Part shown: piece after piece, positions 25,851 to 33,800 of the stretch
Position numbering within the stretch: position 1 is the stretch's first letter
How the letters are laid out: each line of letters starts with the position of its first letter
Origin: Candidatus Nitrososphaera evergladensis SR1
Lineage (GTDB): Archaea; Thermoproteota; Nitrososphaeria; Nitrososphaerales; Nitrososphaeraceae
DNA: 64,000 nt
NCBI RefSeq assembly: GCF_000730285.1
Contig: NZ_CP007174.1
Coordinates: 2,170,001 to 2,234,000 of the forward strand
Reading direction: 5' to 3'
The notes under the pieces: generated by a model
What the model was told of the DNA's origin: nothing
Database searches by the model: none
The model's input: the letters and a program-made list of their open reading frames with translations, nothing else
Position numbers and translations under genes: made by a program

Positions 25851-26570
25851 ATGCACAGGCAGCAGCCGTTCGTGTTCTTTGACCTTGGACAGACGCTTGT
25901 CACGGAATGGGATTTCATCAACCACTTTGACGGCAAATTCCTTGAACTCTTGAACGGCTATGGCGCAAGGATTGACATGCGCAACTATCGCGCCGTTCGC
26001 GACAGCATGATACGCGACCGCAGGATAGGCCACGGAAGCGTAAAAGAGCTTGTGATTGAGATCTGCCGGGCAGTCCTGCCGTCCGGCTATGAAAACGCGA
26101 TACTGCAGAAAATAGACCCGCAGGTCAAGGCAGGCAGAAGAGAGCTATTCAGGTTTGCAGACGGCGCGGAGCAGGTTTTAAAGGAACTGTCGCAGGGAAA
26201 AAAATGCGACCTTGGCATAATCGCAAACCAGTCTGAGGATATTGTCGCGCTCTTGCAGGGAGCAGGCCTTGACAAGTACTTCAAAGTCACTGCAATATCA
26301 GGTGCTATCAAGATGAAAAAGCCCGACCCGCGCATATTCCAGCTTGCGCTCAAGCAAGCAGGAAGGGAGGCGCAAGAGTGCGTCATGGTAGGCGACAGGC
26401 TTGACACGGACGTGTGCCCGGCAAACAGACTTGGCATGACCACGATGAGGATCACCGACTCGCTCTTTGCGCTGCAACAGCCCCGCGAGGACTGCGAGCG
26501 CCCCGACTATACTATTGCCAAGCTGACCGAAGTCCCTGCAACAGTGGAAAAAATTATTAGCAGAAAATAG
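25851..26570 (+). CDS. HAD-family hydrolase
   Basis: The 239-residue protein shows haloacid-dehalogenase motifs: FVFFDLGQTLV at the N-terminus (motif I as D-x-G, with the second Asp replaced, as in some phosphatase-like members), GIIANQSEDIVALL (motif II region), IKMKKPDPRIF with the motif III lysine, and VMVGDRLDTDVCPANRLGM (motif IV). A phosphatase on a small metabolite is likely, though loss of the second motif I Asp could change its chemistry. TATA-like ATATAATATAAG (25807-25818) supports ATG 25851 over the longer frame. Confidence 0.88.
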   Translation: MHRQQPFVFFDLGQTLVTEWDFINHFDGKFLELLNGYGARIDMRNYRAVRDSMIRDRRIGHGSVKELVIEICRAVLPSGYENAILQKIDPQVKAGRRELFRFADGAEQVLKELSQGKKCDLGIIANQSEDIVALLQGAGLDKYFKVTAISGAIKMKKPDPRIFQLALKQAGREAQECVMVGDRLDTDVCPANRLGMTTMRITDSLFALQQPREDCERPDYTIAKLTEVPATVEKIISRK

Positions 26571-26582
26571 CAAGATACACAT

Positions 26583-26891
26583 GTGCTGCGCGCAACTATC
26601 AAGATGCTCAAAAACACTCACAGGCACCCTGCCAACAAGGCGCTTCATGCAGTTGGTCTTCCAATATACGCATACGGCATTGCCATGATTATTGGCAGTT
26701 TTGCGGGTGCAGGCACGGATAATGCCTTGCTTGGACTTGGCCTGTGGGCCCTTGCAGTTTCCATGCTAGTTGCAGGCCATGCAATAGAGGGCAACGTCAT
26801 GTCCATGACGCCGGTGCTGCTTGCCCGGCTTGTCTTTCGCTCACTTTGCCGGGTTCATCTTGTCGAGAAGCGCGTCCATCTCTTGCGCTGA
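26583..26891 (+). CDS. Mpo1/DUF962-like membrane protein
   Basis: A 102-residue protein with two hydrophobic helices (IYAYGIAMIIGSFAGAG; LLGLGLWALAVSMLVAG). The arrangement H-x3-N-x3-H-x2-G-x-P in THRHPANKALHAVGLPIY, and GHAIEGN later, matches the Mpo1-like (YGL010w/DUF962) family, whose yeast member is an Fe2+-dependent dioxygenase acting on 2-hydroxy fatty acids. The archaeal role is unknown. Its last 51 bases overlap the convergent HIT gene and encode a degenerate tail (RSLCRVHLVEKRVHLLR). GTG 26583 or ATG 26604 may be the start. Confidence 0.65.
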   Translation: MLRATIKMLKNTHRHPANKALHAVGLPIYAYGIAMIIGSFAGAGTDNALLGLGLWALAVSMLVAGHAIEGNVMSMTPVLLARLVFRSLCRVHLVEKRVHLLR

Positions 26892-27272
26892 CAGCTTTGG
26901 CCGGTTCTTGAACATAGAGTGAACCGGCCCGGCCCCGTCGCCAGGCTTTCTCGGTATGATATGGATGTGGACGTGGGAAACCTCCTGCCCTGCTTCTTTG
27001 CCATTATGGATTGCAATTGTTGATGCGCCTGTACCGGCAGCAGACTCGACTCTGGCGGTTATTTTGTATACGAGATCAAAAACCGCCTGTGCGTCAGGCG
27101 CATCCATATCCTGCACCTTTTGAAAATGCGCCTTTGGCACTACAAGCGTGTGGCCCGCGGCAAGCGGAAAGGCGTCAAGAAACGCCGTCGCCCTGTCGTT
27201 CTGCATTATAACCCTTGCAGGAATCTGGCCCGTCGCTATTTTGCAAAAGATGCAGTTTGGATCTTGCGGCAT
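26841..27272 (-). CDS. HIT family nucleotide hydrolase
   Basis: The 143-residue protein opens with CIFCKIATGQIPARVIMQND (two Cys that may bind zinc) and has the histidine triad in VSHVHIHIIPRK. HIT proteins hydrolyse AMP-linked substrates such as adenosine phosphoramidates or diadenosine polyphosphates in the cytoplasm. Length fits the Hint/HIT group. It shares its 3' end with the opposing Mpo1-like gene. Confidence 0.92.
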   Translation of the reverse strand: MPQDPNCIFCKIATGQIPARVIMQNDRATAFLDAFPLAAGHTLVVPKAHFQKVQDMDAPDAQAVFDLVYKITARVESAAGTGASTIAIHNGKEAGQEVSHVHIHIIPRKPGDGAGPVHSMFKNRPKLSAQEMDALLDKMNPAK

Positions 27273-27304
27273 CGCGCGTTATCCGGTACAGGAAGAGGAG
27301 GATA

Positions 27305-28702
27305 TTAACTCGCCGGCTTTAGCAGGCGTGCAAGTTTTGCCTTTTGTGCCACATACATACTTGCGTCTTTTTCTATTGCGATTGACGGCGCGCCTTTTTT
27401 TGCAACAAAGCCTATCCTTTCAGGTGCAAAGTGGTGCTGGCGCAGATCCTCCGCCGCAAGGTTCAGCACGTCCTTTGTGCCAACTAGTATGTGGCAGCCG
27501 TGCTGCGATGCAGTCGAGTTTTCTACAAGCGACTCTTTTGTTGCAAGCCTTGCAACCTCTTCGTGCCTTACAGGAAGCTCGTTTACCGCAATGTGGGCAT
27601 TTGCCAGCTCCGCAAGGGCGCCAAGCGCAAACAGGCCTTTTGCGCCGACAGGATAGACGGCGGTGATGTGTGCGCTCTTGTCGTATCCCTGCCCAAAGTC
27701 TGGGCAGTATTTTGAGATTATCTTGCCCAGCGCAAAGTGGGGCTCGCTGAGGCTCTTTAGCGCCTCGTCCCTTGCAGCCGTCAAGTCAGGCATTGAGACG
27801 CCTGCCTGCTCGAACTTCAAAGCGTTGGCAGGGTCGGAAAGAGCAAGGGCGTGCAGGCTGACTGCCGCAAGCCCGCCAAACTTGTTTGTTATCATGACTT
27901 CCATTCCCTCTTCTATCTGCTCGTAGCGCGTTGGAAGCTCTTTGTTTGTGATCGCAACGGCGCTTGTGCCGTAAAACAACCGGCCGCGCTTGAGTGAGCT
28001 ATAGTCTTCCATGACAAGGTTGTAGCGCGACATGAACGCGTCGAGGTTCGTGCGGATCCTGTCGAGCATCCCTTCATCAGGCGCATCATATATCGGAAAG
28101 AACTTGAAAAGCGCCGAGTTGCCGCAGCCAAGCAAGTTCAGGCGCTCCACTGCGTCAGTAAGCGCGATCCTGACATGCACTTCGTCGTCTGGTGCTTTTG
28201 TAATGTCTGCCACCTGCTCAAACGATGACAGCGCTGGCATGTAGCCGTCCTTGTTGCCCCGGCGAAGCTCGATGTAATCGAGCAGTGCAAACTGGGCGCC
28301 AGGATGCTCTGTCGTTGCAACAGGCGCACTTGTCACCGCCACTTTGGCCCTGAAAACCGAAAAGAACTTGCCCAGTGTTTCTGCAAGTGCCTGTGGCGAC
28401 TCGGCAGTAGCAGAGTGCACGCGCAGAATAGCAAGCGCTCTTTTGACCTCCACTTCCTTGTCCACGACGGGGCTTGCCAGATCATAGACGCGCCTTGTCA
28501 GCTCGGGCTCTTTTCCTTCGATATGAAAGTACGAGTCAAACCAAAAGGGCGACGCCAGCTTTATCGTGCTGCGCTTTATCTCGGCAAGGGCGCTTTTGAC
28601 GATATTTGAGTCGGCCTCAAGCGAGCAAGACGAGAGCCAGCGCAGCGGATCGGCGCCCAGCTTCCTGTATTGCTCTACATTTTCCCAAAAATTATTAGAC
28701 AA
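27305..28702 (-). CDS. SelD/AIR synthase-related protein, probably sulfur-linked
   Basis: The 465-residue product resembles the PurM/SelD (AIR synthase-related) superfamily in its middle and C-terminal parts: LLGCGNSALFKFFPIYDAPD, KRGRLFYGTSAVAITNKELPTRYEQ, and EGMEVMITNKFGGLAAVSLHAL, followed by a YCPDFGQGYDKSAHITAVYP segment. It is longer than true SelD and lacks the Sec/Cys-Gly-Lys catalytic loop at its N-terminus, so selenophosphate synthesis is unlikely. SelD-like proteins with sulfur links are known in archaea, and it is divergent to APS/PAPS reductase and ATP sulfurylase. Start is TTG 28702, about 28 bases from an ACAAATAG box. Confidence 0.65.
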   Translation of the reverse strand: MSNNFWENVEQYRKLGADPLRWLSSCSLEADSNIVKSALAEIKRSTIKLASPFWFDSYFHIEGKEPELTRRVYDLASPVVDKEVEVKRALAILRVHSATAESPQALAETLGKFFSVFRAKVAVTSAPVATTEHPGAQFALLDYIELRRGNKDGYMPALSSFEQVADITKAPDDEVHVRIALTDAVERLNLLGCGNSALFKFFPIYDAPDEGMLDRIRTNLDAFMSRYNLVMEDYSSLKRGRLFYGTSAVAITNKELPTRYEQIEEGMEVMITNKFGGLAAVSLHALALSDPANALKFEQAGVSMPDLTAARDEALKSLSEPHFALGKIISKYCPDFGQGYDKSAHITAVYPVGAKGLFALGALAELANAHIAVNELPVRHEEVARLATKESLVENSTASQHGCHILVGTKDVLNLAAEDLRQHHFAPERIGFVAKKGAPSIAIEKDASMYVAQKAKLARLLKPAS

Positions 28703-28859
28703 ACCCAGACTCCCCTAGCAATCACACTATTTGTAATGAACGAAGTTACACAATATATAGAAAATAACTTGTTAATAAACAAATTCTTGTACGTCCTCAT
28801 GTGACGGGATTTTACCGGAACAAGTATTATAAGGCGTTCAGAAACGAAGAATCACGTAT

Positions 28860-29603
28860 ATGAGGTTCACCGCTGAGCAGGTCGAGCAGCTGGCCAAGGA
28901 CTTTGAGGGCAAGACGGCCCAGCAGGTGCTAGAGTGGGCCCTTGAAGAGTTTGGCCCCAAAATTGGCCTTGCCTCAAGTTTTGGAGCAGAGGACGTTGCC
29001 ATCATTGACATGATGGCACAGATAAACAAGGACAAGACGCACGTTTTCACGCTAGAGACAGGCAGGCTCAACCAGGAAACCTACGACGTGATGGACGACA
29101 TTCGCGCCCGCTATGGCATCAGCATAACGGCGTATTTTCCAGACCAAAAGGAGGTAGAGGAGATGATAAGGGCAAGGGGAATGAACCTCATGTATGCAAG
29201 CGTCGAGAACCGCAAGCTGTGCTGCGAGATACGCAAGGTCCACCCTCTTAACAGGGCGCTTGCAAGCCTTGACGGCTGGATAACCGGCCTGAGAAGGGAC
29301 CAGGTCGCAACGAGGGCAAGCACGAGAAAAATAGAGATAGACAGCGCGCATGGCGGTATAATCAAATTAAACCCGATAGCAGACTGGACATCTGAAATGG
29401 TCTGGGACTATATCAAAAAGAACAACGTCCCGTACAACAAGCTGCACGACATGGGTTACCCAAGCATCGGTTGCGAGCCGTGCACGAGGGCGGTAGAGCC
29501 GGGAGAGGACCCACGCGCAGGCAGGTGGTGGTGGGAAAACGCCGCGCACAAAGAGTGCGGGCTCCACTTTGACCCGGTAAAAATGATGAAGAAGAAAAAG
29601 TGA
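28860..29603 (+). CDS. cysH: APS/PAPS reductase (assimilatory sulfate reduction)
   Basis: The 247-residue enzyme reduces activated sulfate to sulfite. Seen: GLASSFGAEDVAIIDMMAQI (PP-loop-like substrate site), the KLCCEIRKVHPLNRAL motif, GCEPCTRAV, and the redox ECGLHFDP near the C-terminus. The CC...CxxC pairs are those that bind a 4Fe-4S cluster in the APS-type enzymes, so adenylyl sulfate is the likelier substrate than PAPS. A TATTATAAG box (28825-28833) lies about 30 bases before the ATG. It is followed after 13 bases by ATP sulfurylase. Confidence 0.92.
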   Translation: MRFTAEQVEQLAKDFEGKTAQQVLEWALEEFGPKIGLASSFGAEDVAIIDMMAQINKDKTHVFTLETGRLNQETYDVMDDIRARYGISITAYFPDQKEVEEMIRARGMNLMYASVENRKLCCEIRKVHPLNRALASLDGWITGLRRDQVATRASTRKIEIDSAHGGIIKLNPIADWTSEMVWDYIKKNNVPYNKLHDMGYPSIGCEPCTRAVEPGEDPRAGRWWWENAAHKECGLHFDPVKMMKKKK

Positions 29604-29616
29604 GGATGATAGTAAT

Positions 29617-30747
29617 ATGGCTTTGCAACAACCACACGGCGGAAGGCTGGTAAGCAGGTTTTCAAACGCAAGCCTTGACGGCATGTTCGCTGTCGAGGTT
29701 TCAAACGACCTGAGAAGCGACATCGAGAACATCGCCGACGGTATTTTCAGCCCCCTTGAAGGCTTTGTCGGCCAGGACGACTTTGACAGCATCGTAAAGA
29801 CGGGCAGGCTGAAAAGCGGCCTTGCATGGACGGTCCCAATCGTGCTCGACCTTGACGAGCAGGCCGCAAAAAATGCCAGGCAGGCCGGCGAAGTCGCGCT
29901 TGCAACCGCAGGGGAAAAATTTGCATCACTTAAAATAGAAGAGGCATACACGTTTGACAGGCTTGCCTCTGCCAGGGCAGTCTATGGCACAGACGACCTC
30001 AACCACCCAGGGGTTGCCAAGATGTCAAACATGAAGAGCCACCTTGTCGCCGGTAGGATAGAGGTTTCAAAGAGGATCCCGCAAGGACAGATAAGGAAGT
30101 ACAGAAAGACCCCAAAGGAGACGAGAGAAGAGATGGCGCAGCGCGGCTGGAAGACCGTCGTTGGCTTTCAGACCCGGAACGTGCCGCACGTTGCGCACGA
30201 GATGCTGCAAAAGGCGGCCCTCAACCTGTACGACGGGCTTTTCGTAAACCCGCTCATCGGCAAGAAAAAGCAGGGCGATTTCAAGGACGAGGTGATTCTT
30301 TCTGCGTACGAGACCCTCATCAACAACTATTACCCAAAAAACCGCGCCATGTTTGTCACATTGCACACAGAGATGCGCTACGCCGGGCCCAAGGAGGCGA
30401 TACACCACGCAATCATGAGAAAGAACTTTGGCTGCACGCACTTTATTGTCGGGCGCGACCACGCCGGCGTTGGCAGTTACTACCACCCCTTTGCATCACA
30501 CGAGATATTCAAGAACTATCCTGACCTGGAGATACAGCCTGTGTTCTTTCCGGCGTTTTACTACTGCAAAAAATGCCTCAGCTACGCCAACGAGCGCAAC
30601 TGCCCCCACGGCCCGGAGGTCAGGGAGGAACTGAGCGGCACAAAGATGAGAAGGATGGTCAGCTCTGGCGAGATGCCGGCAGAGCACCTGATGAGGCCGG
30701 AAGTATCAAGGCTGATAGTGTCGTTCAAAGAACCTTTTGTGTCCTAG
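29617..30747 (+). CDS. sat: ATP sulfurylase (sulfate adenylyltransferase)
   Basis: ATP sulfurylase makes adenosine 5'-phosphosulfate from ATP and sulfate. The 376 residues contain FQTRNVPHVAHEMLQK (Q-x-R-N and H-x2-H motifs), MRYAGPKEAIHHAIMRKNFG, and IVGRDHAGVGSYYHPF. There is a Cys/His set (CKKCLSYANERNCPHG) typical of the zinc-binding archaeal and bacterial monomeric type. It forms an operon with the reductase upstream, together supplying reduced sulfur for cysteine and perhaps for the Fe-S system at 18-23 kb. No APS kinase domain is fused. Confidence 0.95.
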   Translation: MALQQPHGGRLVSRFSNASLDGMFAVEVSNDLRSDIENIADGIFSPLEGFVGQDDFDSIVKTGRLKSGLAWTVPIVLDLDEQAAKNARQAGEVALATAGEKFASLKIEEAYTFDRLASARAVYGTDDLNHPGVAKMSNMKSHLVAGRIEVSKRIPQGQIRKYRKTPKETREEMAQRGWKTVVGFQTRNVPHVAHEMLQKAALNLYDGLFVNPLIGKKKQGDFKDEVILSAYETLINNYYPKNRAMFVTLHTEMRYAGPKEAIHHAIMRKNFGCTHFIVGRDHAGVGSYYHPFASHEIFKNYPDLEIQPVFFPAFYYCKKCLSYANERNCPHGPEVREELSGTKMRRMVSSGEMPAEHLMRPEVSRLIVSFKEPFVS

Positions 30748-30774
30748 AGAATCCAAAAGAAAAAGAGACGGAAA

Positions 30775-30799
30775 GACCCTCGTAAAAAAGAAGAGGGTC
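30775..30799. terminator. Hairpin between convergent sat and the giant surface protein
   Basis: GACCCTC (30775-30781) and GAGGGTC (30793-30799) form a perfect 7-bp stem around an A-rich loop. Located in the 55-base gap between two convergent stops, it could serve as terminator for both strands. Confidence 0.45.
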
Positions 30800-30802
30800 G
30801 TA

Positions 30803-33800
30803 TCAGGAAGTGAACACGATGTTCACGTTAACAACGTGCCACTGCATGTTGCCGGCGCTGTCAGTCGCCCTTGCCACCAGCTGGTGCGCGCCAGCGGTCT
30901 TGAAGACTACACTTTTTGTCCAGTGGGCGTACCCGTCAGAGGTCGCCGCAGTGCTATAGCCGCTTGTATCTGTCCTTACTTCTACGATCTGCACTGCAAA
31001 GTTGTCAGACGAGGTGCCCTGCAGGTTCACCGTCACTCCGCTTGAAGGACCAGACAGGGAAGACCCTTCAACAGGGATGGTTACGGTCACCACTGGCCTT
31101 GTCACGTCTATTGTCATGCCTATGTTTATGTTGATGACGTGCCACTGCATGTTGCCGGCGCTGTCAGTCGCCCTTGCCACCAGCTGGTGCGCGCCAGCGG
31201 TCTTGAAGGTGATGCTCTTGGTCCAATTAGCATAGCCATCCGCAGTTGTCACCGGGCTGTAGCCGCTCGTCTCTGTCCTCATCTCGACTATGTGTATTCC
31301 GCTTCCGCCTGCGTTATCTGATGAAGTGCCCGAGATGTTTACCGTGACCCCGGACGTCGGCCCGTTGATGGTGGCGCCGTTTGCAGGCACAGAGATGTGG
31401 ACTGTCGGCTTGACTGCGTCTGCGGCAGTTATTGTATAGACTTCTGTCTTGACCGATTCCTGGTTGCCTGCCGCGTCCTTGGCAAAGAACTTGAGCGTGG
31501 TTGTCGACGTTATCGATACTGGCGAGCTATACACTGGACTTGAGGTTGTCGGCGCTGTGCCGTTTGTTGTGTAGTAGATTGTGGCCGGCTCGCTGGCTGT
31601 CAGCGATATTGATTGCGGGCCAACAAAAGTGCCTCCTGCAGGGGCGGCCGTTGTAGTCGGCGCTGTCGTATCCGCAACCGCCAGAGATATCGCAGCAATG
31701 TTGCTGTCCAGTGTTCCGTCATTTGCCTTGAACGTGAACGAGTCTGGGCCGGTGTAGTTTGCGCTTGGCGTGTACGTCAGGTTTGGCGCTGTGCCGGAGA
31801 GTGTACCGTGAGAGGGGCTATCCACCACAGAGTAAGTCAGGGTATCAGCAGGCAGGTCGGCATCGCTTGCCACCAAGGTGACGCTTACTGGAGTTCCTTC
31901 GCCAGTGCTTGCCAATCCGTCGCTTGCTGTCGGTGCCGAATTAACCTCCGTCACTGTCAGGCTGAATGTCTTGCTGTCCGTGCCGCCGTTGCCGTCGCTC
32001 ACCGTGACTGTGATTGAGGAGGTGCCGTCATCTGATTCGCCGGGTGTTCCCGTAATCTCGCCGGTGGTAGCGTTGATTGCAGCCCATGACGGAAGCCCGG
32101 TCGCGCCGAAGGTCAGCGTGTTGGCTGGGACATCAGAATCGCTGGCCGACATGGTGATGGATGCAAGCGCCAGCTCGGGTACTGACTGGTCAGCGGGCTG
32201 CGCCAGCGAAGGCGGATCGTTTGCCGGGGTAACAGTGATGTATACGATAACTTCGTTGCTGTCTGCCTGCCCGTCGCTGACCTTGAAGGTAAAGCTGTCT
32301 TCCCCGGTAAAGTCAGATGATGGCGCGTATGTCAGGTTCGGAGCCGTTCCGGAGAGGACGCCGTCAAACGGCCCCAGGACTATTTCATATGTCAGCGTGT
32401 TGGCCGGCTGGTCAGAGTCGGTCGCTGACAGAGTTATCGGGACAGGAGTATCTTCGGCAGTTATTACAGGGTCGTTGTTGTTTGCAACCGGCGCAGAGTT
32501 GACTTCATTTACAGTGACCGTTACGCTCTTGCTGTCTGTGCCGCCGTTGCCGTCAGACACCACCACGTCAAAGGTGTACGAGCCGGGGCCCTGGGCTTCA
32601 GCAGGCGTCCAAGAGAACGCGCCTGTCGTTGAATTCATGGATGATCCCGCGGGCTCGCCGGATAGGCTGTAGGCAAGAGTGTCTGCCATATCACTGTCAG
32701 TAGCTGAAGCGTTGAAGGCCAATTCTGACAGCTCGTTTACCGTTTGTGGATCTATCGCGGCAAGTACCGGAGCGTCATTGACCGGACTGACGGTGACCGC
32801 AATAGTAGCCTCCGCGCTGTCTGCATTTTCGCTGTCTGTCACTTTGAACTTGAACTCGTCAGGGCCGTTATAACCGGCGTCAGGCGTGTAGGTCAGATTA
32901 GGAGCAGTGCCATTGAGGGTGCCGTGTGAAGGACTGGAGGTAACAGCATAGTTCACCAAGGCGCCATCTTCGGTGTCGTTTCCTGTTAGTGTTATTGCTA
33001 CTGGCGTATCCTCATCTGTTGAAACTGATTGGCTGTTGGCTAGCGGTACGTCATTTACTGCGTTAACAGTGATAGATATAGTGGCTGTGTTGCTGTCAAG
33101 TGTTCCGTCGTTTGCTTTAAAGGTAAACGAGTCGGAGCCGCTAAAGTCAGCGTTGGGCGAATATATCCTACTGTCTCCGGTTCCTGACAGGACACCGTTG
33201 GACGGTCCTGAAACTATTTCATATGTCAGCAAGTCACCATCCGAGTCTGTCGCTGGCAGAACGATTGCGGCAGTTGGCGTGTCTTCATTAGTCGTGGCAG
33301 AGGCGTCGGAAGCCACGGGCGCGTCGTTCACGCCGTTGACGGTAATGCTCACCGTTGCTTCGGCGCTGTCGAGCAATTCCGAGTCTGTTACCGTGAATGC
33401 AAAGCTGTCCGGTCCGTTGTAGTTGGTATCCGGAGTGTACGTCAAGTTCGGAGCGGTGCCGGCAAGTGTACCGTGAGACGGGCCAGATGTTACCGTGAAT
33501 GTCACTGCTGTGCCGTCTTCAACGTCGCTACCAGCAAGCGTGATGCCAGTTGGCGTATCTTCGTTGGTTGCTACATTCTGGCCGTCGGCTGTCGGCGCGT
33601 CATTGACCGCATTGACGGTGATTGAAACCGTGGCTATGTTGCTATCTGCCGCGCCATCATTTGCCTTGAATGTGAAGGAGTCTGTGCCGTTGTAGTTTGC
33701 GTCAGGTGTATATGTCAGGTTTGGAGCCGTTCCAGAAAGAACGCCGTGGGATGGGCCATCAACTACGCTGAAGGTCAAGCCGTCGCCATCGACATCAGAA

